Origin: an uncultured Bacteroidales bacterium
Lineage (GTDB): Bacteria; Bacteroidota; Bacteroidia; Bacteroidales; Muribaculaceae
Assembly (NCBI GenBank): GCA_900542185.1
Contig: UQMZ01000012.1
Coordinates: forward strand, 1-64,000
Length of the DNA stretch: 64,000 nucleotides
Reading direction: 5' to 3'
Numbering within the stretch: the stretch's first letter is position 1; each line of letters opens with the position of its first letter. Shown here piece by piece: positions 1 to 7,831 of this stretch. A program made the translations under genes and the position numbers. Under the pieces are notes generated by a model. That model was given only the letters and a program-made list of their open reading frames with translations. It ran no database searches and was not told the DNA's origin.

Positions 1-24
1 GCGTCAGATGTGTATAAGAGACAG
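1..24. other. Nextera adapter remnant at contig end
   Basis: Bases 6-24 match the Tn5 mosaic-end sequence used in Nextera libraries (AGATGTGTATAAGAGACAG), and bases 1-5 match the preceding adapter bases. It is not biological sequence. It supplies an artificial stop codon and the tail SLIHI to the serA reading frame, and an artificial MYKRQ start on the other strand. Confidence 0.97.
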
Positions 25-927
25 GTATTTGTCCCAGCCGTCGGTGAGGTAGGCCACGGCCTGCTCGGCGGCGGCTACGCCGGCGTTGAAGTTGGCTTCG
101 GCGGTCTGAGCTCCCATCTTCTTGGGGGTGAAGAACACGCGTGCGGCGAATTTCTTTTCGAACTCCTCGGCTGTGTCGGGCTTGATGTCGCTGACATAGC
201 GCAGGTCGGGACGCTCCTCCAGGGCCTTCATCAGACCTTCCTCGTCTATCACCTCCTTGCGGGCGGTGTTGATGAGCACGCCATTCTTGGGCATCTTCAT
301 CACCAGGTCGTAGCCGATGCTCTTGCGCGTCTCGGCAGTAGCCGGGATATGCAGCGACACGAACTGATTTTCAGTAAAGAGTTCGTCGGCCGAATGCAGC
401 GGCTTGACGCCTTCGCCTTCCATCATCACGTCGGGCACGAACTTGTCGAGCGCGGACACATGCATGCCGAATCCCTTGGCAATGCGCGACACGTTGCGGC
501 CTACCTGTCCGAAGGCGTAGAGGCCAAGGGTCTTGTCCTTAAGCTCAGTTCCCGACTTGCCGTTATACTGGTTGCGGCACATCATGATGATCATGCCGAA
601 CACCAGCTCGGCCACGGCGTTGGAGTTCTGGCCAGGAGTGTTCATCACGCAGATGCCATGCTTTGTGGCGGCCTCCAGGTCGATGTTGTCGTAGCCGGCA
701 CCGGCACGGACTATCACCTTAAGCTGCGGAGCGGCGTCCATGATGTCGTTGTCTATCTTGTCGCTGCGGACAATAAGTCCGTCCGCGTTCCTGATGGCTT
801 CCAGCAGGTCGGCGCGTGTGCCTCCCTCAACCACTTCCAGCTCGTTGCCCGAGGCGTTGATGCTGTTCTCTATGGCTTTGACAGCGGCAGGGGCAAACGG
901 CTTTTCGGTAAATACAAGTATTTTCAT
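25..927 (-). CDS. serA: D-3-phosphoglycerate dehydrogenase, 3' end cut by contig end
   Basis: First committed step of serine biosynthesis: NAD-dependent oxidation of 3-phosphoglycerate to 3-phosphohydroxypyruvate in the cytosol. The protein is a D-isomer 2-hydroxyacid dehydrogenase of the short type without an ACT domain. It shows the substrate-side motif VRAGAGYDNID near residue 75, the Rossmann glycine motif GLYAFGQVGRN near residue 136, and the conserved NTARKEVIDE segment near residue 218. About 301 genuine residues are present; the last codons and stop come from the adapter, so only a few residues are probably missing. It lies 12 bases downstream of serC on the same strand, so the two are probably one serine operon. 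A catalytic His is not obvious near the usual position, which I did not resolve. Confidence 0.9.
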
Positions 928-939
928 AGTATCACTGCA

Positions 940-2007
940 TTAATGTTTGGCTTCGAATTCCTTCATTACGGCTACCAATGCCTCTACGCTCTCCTTGGGG
1001 AGTGCGTTATAGAGCGACGCGCGGAATCCGCCTACCGAGCGGTGACCCTTGATTCCAACCATTCCCTTGCTTGTGGCGAAGTCCAGGAATTCCTTCTCCA
1101 GCTCGGCGTAGTCGGGCTTCATCACGAAGCACACGTTCATGATGGAGCGGTCTTCTTCGGCCACGGTGCCCATGAACAGCTTGTTGCGGTCGATCTCGTC
1201 ATAGAGGATTGCAGCTTTCTCCAGGTCGCGGCGTTCCATTTCGGCCACACCGCCCTGCTCCTTGTAGTAACGCAGTGTCATCAGCGCCGAGTAGATGGGA
1301 AGCACGGGGGGAGTGTTGAACATCGAGCCTTTCTTGACGTGCGTGCGATAGTCGAGCATTGTGGGAATGGGGCGGCTCACGTGACCTAAGGCCGATTCCT
1401 TGACGATGACGATGGTGACGCCGGCAGGGGCCAGGTTCTTCTGTGCGCCGGCGTAGATCACCTCATACTTGGTGGGGTCGAACACGCGTGAGAAGATGTC
1501 GGACGACATGTCGCACACCATGGGCACCGGGCTGTCGGGATCCTTGCGGAGTTCCGTACCGTAGATGGTGTTGTTGCTGGTGTAGTGGAAATAGTCGGCG
1601 TCGGTGGGTATTACGAAGTTCTTGGGTATATAGTTGAACTTGGTGTCCTCGCTACTGGCCACTACGTCGACCTCGCCGAACAGTTTTGCCTCCTTGATGG
1701 CGTTGGACGCCCATGTGCCGGTGTTCAGATATGCGGCCTTCTTCTCCAGCAGGTTGAAGGGCACCATGCAGAACTGCATGCTTGCGCCACCACCTAAGAA
1801 CAACACGTGGTAACCTTCCGGAAGCTGAAGAAGCTCCTTGGTCAGGGCCACGGCCTCGTCTACCACGGCCTGGAATTCCTTGCTGCGATGCGACACTTCC
1901 AGCACCGACAGACCCGTGTCTGCAAAATTAATCACTGCATCCGCTGTCTTCTGGATGGTATAGGGCGTCAGTATGCTCGGCCCTGCATAAAAATTGTGCT
2001 TTTTCAT
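940..2007 (-). CDS. serC: Phosphoserine aminotransferase
   Basis: PLP-dependent transamination of 3-phosphohydroxypyruvate with glutamate to give phosphoserine. The same enzyme often also serves pyridoxal phosphate synthesis. The 355-residue length is normal for SerC. The start MKKHNFYAGPS carries the family's typical F-x-A-GPS opening, GGGASMQF near residue 73 is the phosphate-cup region, and YAGAQKNLAPAG near residue 187 contains the PLP-binding lysine. The C-terminal GHRSVGGFRASLYNA is the conserved substrate-binding arm. It is the promoter-proximal gene of a serC-serA pair, with a canonical promoter about 120 bases upstream. Confidence 0.95.
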   Translation of the reverse strand: MKKHNFYAGPSILTPYTIQKTADAVINFADTGLSVLEVSHRSKEFQAVVDEAVALTKELLQLPEGYHVLFLGGGASMQFCMVPFNLLEKKAAYLNTGTWASNAIKEAKLFGEVDVVASSEDTKFNYIPKNFVIPTDADYFHYTSNNTIYGTELRKDPDSPVPMVCDMSSDIFSRVFDPTKYEVIYAGAQKNLAPAGVTIVIVKESALGHVSRPIPTMLDYRTHVKKGSMFNTPPVLPIYSALMTLRYYKEQGGVAEMERRDLEKAAILYDEIDRNKLFMGTVAEEDRSIMNVCFVMKPDYAELEKEFLDFATSKGMVGIKGHRSVGGFRASLYNALPKESVEALVAVMKEFEAKH

Positions 2008-2126
2008 GCTTTCCTGTTTTGGGTTAATTAAGATTTCCCCACTGAGTTTTTCATGGGTTTGACATTAAAGCATTGATTCGAATCGAAGCCGCTTGATGCA
2101 TTTATTTCGCAACCCCGATTCCATTG

Positions 2127-2157
2127 CAAATATAATCCAAATTCTTCATTCCTCAAA
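2127..2157 (-). promoter_or_regulatory. Promoter of serC-serA
   Basis: On the minus strand a TTTG -33 element (2154-2157) is followed after exactly 19 bases by TATATTTG (2127-2134), matching the Bacteroidota primary-sigma consensus. Transcription would begin near 2120, leaving a leader of about 110 bases. That leader contains the 10-base palindrome GATTCGAATC near 2075. Confidence 0.75.
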
Positions 2158-2203
2158 ATTAAAAGCAACCGACTGCAAAAATAGATGTATATAGCATAAA
2201 AAA

Positions 2204-2226
2204 GAGGCACCGGGATGCGGTGCCTC
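2204..2226 (-). terminator. Terminator of the M13 peptidase gene
   Basis: GAGGCACC (2204-2211) pairs with GGTGCCTC (2219-2226) across a 7-base loop. On the minus strand the stem is followed by a run of six T. It lies 27 bases past the peptidase stop codon. Confidence 0.85.
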
Positions 2227-2252
2227 CATAGATATGGGTATGTAATGTACGG

Positions 2253-4292
2253 TTACCAGATGGTGATTCGCTCGGATTCGGGGCGGAACATCTTGTCGCC
2301 GGCCTTGATGCCGAAAGCCTTGAAGAAGGGATCGATGTTACGCAGCGATACGTTGACGCGGTTCACACCCAGCGAGTGGGGGTCGGCCATGGTGAGACGG
2401 CGCTTCTCCTCGTCGCGGATGTTGTTGGCCCAGAGGTTGGCGTAGTTCATATAGAACACCTGAGTGGGATCCAGGCCATCGATCTTGGCTTCCTCGGACG
2501 TGATGTCCACACCTTTCTTTTTCTGCGAGTCAAGCCATGCGGTGTAAGCCACGCGCAGACCGCCGTGGTCGGCGATGTTCTCGCCTAAGGTGTATGCGCC
2601 GTTAGCTTTCAGGTCGGGGAAGATCTCGATTTCGTTGAACTGGTCGGCCAGACCCTGTGTCAGCTTCTGGAACTTCTCGGCGTCCTCGGGAGTCCACCAG
2701 TTCACCATGTTGCCCTTGGCGTCGAAGTTGCAGCCCTGGTCGTCGAATCCGTGAGTCATCTCGTGGCCGATCACCACGCCGATGCCCCCGTAGTTCTCGG
2801 CATCGCTGGCGTTGGGATCGAAGAAAGGAGCCTGCAGGATGCCGGCAGGGAATACTATCTCGTTGGCCAGCGGGCTATAGTATGCGTTGATGGTCTGCGG
2901 AGTCATGCCCCATTCGGTCTTGTCCACGGGCTTGCCCCATTTCTCCAGATAACGGTCCTGTGCCCACATCGCCGCGTTGTGCATGTTCTCGTAGTAGGAG
3001 AGGGACGGGTCTATCTCCAGCAGAGAGTAGTCTTTCCACTTGTCGGGATAACCGATCTTGACTGTGAAGGCGTTCAGTTTCTTCATGGCCTGCACCTTGG
3101 TGTCGTCGCTCATCCATGACAGGTTGATGATATGCTTGCCAAGTGCATTGCGCAGGTTCTCCACCAGCTGCAGCATGTATTCCTTGGAACTCTCGGGGAA
3201 ATATTTCTCGACATAGAGCTGTCCGATGCCTTCGCCCATCACGCCCTCGACGGCGCCCAAGGCCTTCTTCCAGCGGGGACGCTGCTGCTGAACACCCGAC
3301 ATCACTTTATTAAACTCGAAGCTTGCATTGGCAAAGTCATCGCTCAGGTAAGGAGCGGCACCGCTGACATACTCCCACAGGTAGTAGTCCTTCTTCTCAC
3401 GGTCGCTAAGCGTCTTGATCAGTTTGTCGGCCTGCTTGACGGTATTGATTTCGGTAACAATCACCGTCTCCGGCGCGTCGATGTTCATTGTCTCCTTGAA
3501 CCAGCGGTTCCAGGGAATATTGGGGTACATCTCCTGAAGCTGGGCCATAGTGCGGATATTGTACATGGCCGGGATGTTGCGGCTCTGCTCGCGGGTCCAT
3601 GTGGAGTCGGCCAGCAGAGTCTCGATCTTGATGACGTTCTTGGCGATGCGTTTGGCGTCCTTGGCGCTGTAGCCGGCCAGCTTCATGTCGGTCTGGATCA
3701 GCCTGTCGTATGCGTTCAGGATGTCCTTGTGCTTCTTGTCTTTCAGCAGGTAATAGTCGCGGTCGCCCAGACCGAGGCCGGTGGAGCCTACGTACATGGC
3801 GTAGATGTTGCTGTTGCCAAGGTCCTCCTGCGGAGCGGCGTTGAAGAAGGGCGAGCCGTAGTTGCGGTGAATCCAGATCAGCAGGTTCTCCATATCCTCG
3901 GGCTTGGTGTTCTCGATCTTGGCCAGGTCGGCCTTGATGGGAGCGGCGCCCTCGCGGTTGCGGCGCACGGAGTCCATGGCCAGCTCATAGATGTTGGCGA
4001 TCTTGTAGGCGTTGGTCCCCTTTGCGGGGTTGGTGGCAGCCAGACCCATCACCAGACGCTGTACACGGTTGTTGCTCGAATCGTTCAGGATGTTGAACTG
4101 GCCGTAGCGGCTGTACTCGGGGCTGAGGGGATGGTCCTTCATCCACTTGGAGTTCACGTGGCCGTAGAAATCCTCCTTAGGCGAGATGTTGGGGTCGAGG
4201 CCTTTGCCGTCGAGACTTTTCAGATGCTCCTGAGCCATGCCGGGGATGGCGGCGGCTGCAAGTGCAAGTGCCAATAATGCTTTGGTTCTCAT
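2253..4292 (-). CDS. pepO: M13 family zinc metallopeptidase (neprilysin/PepO type)
   Basis: Secreted or periplasmic zinc endopeptidase of the neprilysin family that cleaves short peptides. It begins with a signal peptide of about 20 residues ending in GMAQ. The catalytic module is complete: the NAYYSP and EIVFPAGILQ strands, the zinc motif VIGHEMTHGFDDQG (HExxH), and the downstream GENIADHGG with the third zinc ligand. The length of 679 residues is normal for the family. A terminator follows it. The upstream menF-type gene ends 39 bases before its start, so it may be read from the ftsY-rimO-menF transcript or from its own weak promoter. Confidence 0.93.
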   Translation of the reverse strand: MRTKALLALALAAAAIPGMAQEHLKSLDGKGLDPNISPKEDFYGHVNSKWMKDHPLSPEYSRYGQFNILNDSSNNRVQRLVMGLAATNPAKGTNAYKIANIYELAMDSVRRNREGAAPIKADLAKIENTKPEDMENLLIWIHRNYGSPFFNAAPQEDLGNSNIYAMYVGSTGLGLGDRDYYLLKDKKHKDILNAYDRLIQTDMKLAGYSAKDAKRIAKNVIKIETLLADSTWTREQSRNIPAMYNIRTMAQLQEMYPNIPWNRWFKETMNIDAPETVIVTEINTVKQADKLIKTLSDREKKDYYLWEYVSGAAPYLSDDFANASFEFNKVMSGVQQQRPRWKKALGAVEGVMGEGIGQLYVEKYFPESSKEYMLQLVENLRNALGKHIINLSWMSDDTKVQAMKKLNAFTVKIGYPDKWKDYSLLEIDPSLSYYENMHNAAMWAQDRYLEKWGKPVDKTEWGMTPQTINAYYSPLANEIVFPAGILQAPFFDPNASDAENYGGIGVVIGHEMTHGFDDQGCNFDAKGNMVNWWTPEDAEKFQKLTQGLADQFNEIEIFPDLKANGAYTLGENIADHGGLRVAYTAWLDSQKKKGVDITSEEAKIDGLDPTQVFYMNYANLWANNIRDEEKRRLTMADPHSLGVNRVNVSLRNIDPFFKAFGIKAGDKMFRPESERITIW

Positions 4293-4331
4293 AGCTTATT
4301 TAGTTTAAAAAAGTTTACAAAGTAGAAAAAG

Positions 4332-5339
4332 TTAAGAGGAATGCTTAAATAGAGGGGTGAGGGTGGAGAGCTTGCGGTCTATCTCAGCCCATTCGGAGGC
4401 GGGGTCGGACTCGGGCATGATGCCGGCGCCCGCGTACAGCACGGCGCGGTCAGATGCAATATGGGCACAGCGGAGGGTTACGAACAGGCTGAAGCTGTCA
4501 TAGCCATTCCACGGGCCACAGTAGCCGCCAAAGAAGGCGCGTTCGAAATGCTCCTGTTGCGCTATCGTCTCGGCGGCGAGTTCGCGCGGCATACCGCACA
4601 GGGCTGGCGTGGGCGCCAATGTGTCTATCAGCTGAAGCACATCAAGAGTGCCAGAGGCCGGGACGCTGATGCGCGTCATCAGATGTTCCACGGGACCCGC
4701 CATCTTGGTGACAGGCTTGTCGGCAATGGGCGAGAGTCCCGAATTCGTGAAACAGTCCATAATGTATTTCGTGACCACGTCATGCTCCCGGCGGTTCTTG
4801 GCGTCCCAGTCGTCGGTGTCGTTGTCGCGGTGTGTGCCGGCCAGTGCCATGGTATGCAATTCCTTGCCGTCATTCTCCAGCAGCACTTCAGGAGTGGCAC
4901 CAATCCAAGTGCCGGACTCGGGTGTGGTGAAAAGGTACACGAACGCATCGGGATAATTCCGACACAGCGAGTCGAACAGCGCGTTGATGTCGACGGGTGC
5001 GTCCTGAAGGAGACACCGAGCAGCCACAGCCTTGGTTAGCCTGCCATCGCGCTCCAGGGCCTTGATGGTCTCCACCTCGTCGGCCAATTGGTCGTGGGTG
5101 GTGGATGCCTCGGGGAATGGTGCGCAGAGGCCATGTCCGTTAAGGCGCAGTGCCTCACTGAAGGTGTCGGACTCGCATTCGCGGTCGGCCGGTATGAATA
5201 TCATAGGAGAGTGCGGCAGGAAGGGTGCAATGACAAAGCCGCGGCCTTCGGGCTGTTCCAGGCAATGGTCAGACATGCCGTTGCAAAATTCAGTTGCACC
5301 GGGAAGTCTGTACTTGAATGCGTAGATGTGTTTTGTCAT
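4332..5339 (-). CDS. menF: Isochorismate synthase (chorismate-binding enzyme)
   Basis: Converts chorismate to isochorismate, the entry to menaquinone synthesis, which is the main quinone route in Bacteroidota. The C-terminal chorismate-binding domain is evident from REHDVVTKYIMDCF, the LAPTPALCGMPRELA active-site segment near residue 238, FFGGYCGPWN and the closing AGAGIMPESDPASEWAEID. The 335-residue length fits MenF/EntC-type synthases rather than TrpE or PabB. Other men genes are absent from the window, so menaquinone rather than siderophore use is inferred from lineage. Its ATG overlaps the rimO stop (ATGA), so the two are translationally coupled. Confidence 0.85.
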   Translation of the reverse strand: MTKHIYAFKYRLPGATEFCNGMSDHCLEQPEGRGFVIAPFLPHSPMIFIPADRECESDTFSEALRLNGHGLCAPFPEASTTHDQLADEVETIKALERDGRLTKAVAARCLLQDAPVDINALFDSLCRNYPDAFVYLFTTPESGTWIGATPEVLLENDGKELHTMALAGTHRDNDTDDWDAKNRREHDVVTKYIMDCFTNSGLSPIADKPVTKMAGPVEHLMTRISVPASGTLDVLQLIDTLAPTPALCGMPRELAAETIAQQEHFERAFFGGYCGPWNGYDSFSLFVTLRCAHIASDRAVLYAGAGIMPESDPASEWAEIDRKLSTLTPLFKHSS

Positions 5340-6646
5340 AACTTTTTAATTTCTTTAGCCACGAAGTCGAATGGATATGCCTCGGTGATTTCAGCTTCGA
5401 TGAAGTCGCCGGGTTGTGCGTCCGAACCATAAACCGTATATGTCATGTCCACTTCCGGACTGTCCCATTGCGAACGGCATATCAGTTTGTCGCCTTCACG
5501 TTCGTCCACAAGCAAGCGTACTTTCTGACCGACCATTTCGGAAGTGAGTTCGTCGCTGATATTCTCCTGCAGTTCCATCAGACGGTCCAGACGCTGCTGC
5601 TTGGTCTCCTCGGAAACGTTATCCTCATAATGCAGCTGGGCGTAGGTGTCTTCCTCCTCCGAATAGGCGAAAGCACCCATGCGGTCGAACTTCTGCGTGC
5701 GCACGAATTCCATCAGCTCCTCAAAGTCGGCCTCGGTCTCGCCGGGGAATCCGACCATCAGCGTGGTGCGGATCTTGATGCCAGGTACACGCTCGCGTAT
5801 CTGCTTCAGCAACTCTAAAGTCTTTTCCTTGTCTATGTGGCGGCGCATGGCCGTCAGCACGTTATCCGAGATATGCTGCAACGCGATGTCGAGGTACTTG
5901 CATACGTTGTCGCGTCTTGCCATCACGTCAAGGATGTCCATGGGGAAGTCGGCCGGATAGGCATAGTGCAGACGAATCCATTCCACGCCCGGCACTTCGG
6001 CCATGCGGTCGATCAGTTCCGCAAGATGATGCTTGCCGTCGATGTCCATGCCGTACGACGACAGGTCCTGGGCTATGACGTTGAATTCCTTCACGCCTTT
6101 TGACACGAGGTCCCGGACTTCGTCGATAATCTCGTCGACAGGGCGTGACTTATGACGCCCCGTTATCAGAGGTATGGCGCAGAAGGCGCAGAAACGGTTG
6201 CATCCCTCCGAAATCTTGAGATAGGCGCTGTGCGGAGGGGTGGTGAGGTTCCGCTCCCATGCTTTGGGGGTCTGAAGCCCGGAAAGGTCGGGGAGCGAGT
6301 CGATGAATCCCGTCCAGTCGAACTTGCCGTACCATGTGTCCACTTCAGGCATCTCGGCAGGTAGCGAGTCGCGGTAACGCTCGGAGAGGCATCCCATCAC
6401 CACAATGTGGCCTATCCTGTGTTTCTTCTTAAGCTCGGCCAGTTCCAGCAGCATCATCACCGACTCCTCTTTGGCATCGCCGATGAAGCCGCAGGTGTTC
6501 ACCACCACATATTCGCCATTCGGGGTGTCGGGATCGTGTTCGGTCTCGTAGCCCTTGGCGCCCAGGCGGCGAAGCAGACGCTCCGAATCAATCAGATTCT
6601 TGGAGCATCCCATGGTCACTATGTCTATCTTGTTCTTCTTGTACAT
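5336..6646 (-). CDS. rimO: Ribosomal protein uS12 methylthiotransferase
   Basis: Radical-SAM enzyme with two [4Fe-4S] clusters that methylthiolates a conserved aspartate of ribosomal protein S12. Domains in order: an N-terminal UPF0004 domain with DIVTMGCSKNLIDSE and VVVNTCGFIGDAKEES, a radical-SAM core with the CNRFCAFCAIP cluster motif (CxxxCxxC) near residue 148, and a C-terminal TRAM domain. The 436-residue length is standard. CSKNLID and the lack of MiaB-specific features favour RimO over MiaB or MtaB. It sits six bases downstream of ftsY and overlaps the next gene by four bases, forming a tight three-gene unit. Confidence 0.95.
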   Translation of the reverse strand: MYKKNKIDIVTMGCSKNLIDSERLLRRLGAKGYETEHDPDTPNGEYVVVNTCGFIGDAKEESVMMLLELAELKKKHRIGHIVVMGCLSERYRDSLPAEMPEVDTWYGKFDWTGFIDSLPDLSGLQTPKAWERNLTTPPHSAYLKISEGCNRFCAFCAIPLITGRHKSRPVDEIIDEVRDLVSKGVKEFNVIAQDLSSYGMDIDGKHHLAELIDRMAEVPGVEWIRLHYAYPADFPMDILDVMARRDNVCKYLDIALQHISDNVLTAMRRHIDKEKTLELLKQIRERVPGIKIRTTLMVGFPGETEADFEELMEFVRTQKFDRMGAFAYSEEEDTYAQLHYEDNVSEETKQQRLDRLMELQENISDELTSEMVGQKVRLLVDEREGDKLICRSQWDSPEVDMTYTVYGSDAQPGDFIEAEITEAYPFDFVAKEIKKL

Positions 6647-6652
6647 TCAGTA

Positions 6653-7645
6653 TCAGATAGCGTTGCCGAAAAGCGAGCGTACGAATTCGTCGGGGTGGAA
6701 TATCTGCAGGTCCTGAATCTTCTCGCCGAGACCGATGTACTTCACCGGAATCTTGAACTGATGGCTGATGCCTATCACGACGCCACCCTTGGATGTGCCG
6801 TCCAGCTTGGTGATGGCCAGGTTGTTGACCTCGGTGGCGGCCACGAACTGACGGGCCTGTTCAAAGGCGTTCTGTCCGGTGGAACCGTCAAGTACCAGCA
6901 GGATTTCCTGCGGAGCGTCGGGTACCACGCGCTTCATTACATTCTTGATCTTGGTAAGCTCGTTCATCAGTCCGACCTTATTATGCAGACGGCCCGCAGT
7001 ATCTATGATCACTACGTCGGCACCCTGTGCTTTGGCTGAGCTGACAGTGTCGAAAGCCACGGCGGCAGGGTCGCTGCCCATTTTCTGCTTCACGACCGGC
7101 ACGCCTACGCGCTCGCCCCAGATGTCAAGCTGCTCTATCGCGGCGGCTCGGAACGTATCGGCTGCGCCAAGCACCACCTTGTAGCCGGCCTGCTTGTACT
7201 GGTAAGCCAATTTGCCGATGGTCGTGGTCTTGCCTACGCCGTTGACGCCGACCACCATTATAACGTAAGGCTCGCCGTTGGTGTCCGGAATTTCGAAGTC
7301 CTCGAGACGACCGGAATTTTCGGGCTTCTCGAGCATTTGGGTTATTTCGTCTGCCAACAGCGTGCGAAGCTCCTCGCTGCCCACGTACTTGTCCTGGGCC
7401 ACACGTTTCTGCAGACGGTCTATTATCTCCAGAGTTGTGTCGGTGCCGACGTCGCTGGTAACGAACGCCTCCTCAAGATTGTCCAGGACCTCGTCGTCCA
7501 CCGAGCTCTTGCCGGCGATGGCATGCGAGATCTTGCTCCATACGCTTTCCTTGGTCTTGGTCAGACCGCTGTCCAGGGTTTCCTGCTCCTGGCGGATCTG
7601 CTCCTGGTCTTTCTTCTTACGCGAAAAAAAATCTTTAAATCCCAT
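6653..7645 (-). CDS. ftsY: Signal recognition particle receptor
   Basis: GTPase that docks SRP-ribosome complexes at the inner membrane for co-translational insertion. It has a short charged N-terminus (KDFFSRKKKDQEQ), an NG domain with GVNGVGKTTTIGKLA (P-loop near residue 135), DTFRAAA, DTAGRLH, TKLDGTSKGG and the closing GLGEKIQDLQIFHPDEFV. The length of 330 residues is typical of FtsY without a long acidic A domain. It is the first gene of the ftsY-rimO-menF unit and has a textbook promoter upstream. The rpmB/rpmG genes that often precede ftsY in Bacteroidota are not present here. Confidence 0.96.
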   Translation of the reverse strand: MGFKDFFSRKKKDQEQIRQEQETLDSGLTKTKESVWSKISHAIAGKSSVDDEVLDNLEEAFVTSDVGTDTTLEIIDRLQKRVAQDKYVGSEELRTLLADEITQMLEKPENSGRLEDFEIPDTNGEPYVIMVVGVNGVGKTTTIGKLAYQYKQAGYKVVLGAADTFRAAAIEQLDIWGERVGVPVVKQKMGSDPAAVAFDTVSSAKAQGADVVIIDTAGRLHNKVGLMNELTKIKNVMKRVVPDAPQEILLVLDGSTGQNAFEQARQFVAATEVNNLAITKLDGTSKGGVVIGISHQFKIPVKYIGLGEKIQDLQIFHPDEFVRSLFGNAI

Positions 7646-7684
7646 AATATTTAAATAAGGGTATGTTGCCGAATAACCGGCCGA

Positions 7685-7705
7685 GGCCGAAGGTCAGCTT
7701 CGGTC
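7685..7705 (-). promoter_or_regulatory. Stem-loop in the ftsY leader
   Basis: GGCCGAAG (7685-7692) pairs with CTTCGGTC (7698-7705) with one G-T pair, inside a weaker outer CGGC/GCCG pairing. It lies between the predicted transcription start and the ftsY start codon. No T-run follows, so it is more likely a leader structure than a terminator. Confidence 0.4.
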
Positions 7706-7735
7706 CGTGCCGATTATTACAGGGCTTTTAATCTA

Positions 7736-7766
7736 CAAAATTAATTAAAAGAGACAACATATCAAA
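7736..7766 (-). promoter_or_regulatory. Promoter of ftsY-rimO-menF
   Basis: TTTG (7763-7766), a 19-base spacer and TAATTTTG (7736-7743) on the minus strand form a perfect Bacteroidota promoter. The leader to the ftsY ATG is about 85 bases. Confidence 0.8.
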
Positions 7767-7831
7767 ATAAAGGTAAATTCGGGATTGCGTATGAGCTTCG
7801 CTCTTGAACTGAACGGCTCCGCGAGGGAGGA

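Noticed and set aside
10..1389. Long plus-strand reading frame of 459 codons starting MYKRQ
   Set aside because: It starts in adapter sequence and runs antisense to serA and serC; its composition is that of a shadow frame.
3132..4277. Plus-strand frame of 381 codons
   Set aside because: Antisense to the M13 peptidase, no promoter or family signal; a by-product of G/C-rich third positions.
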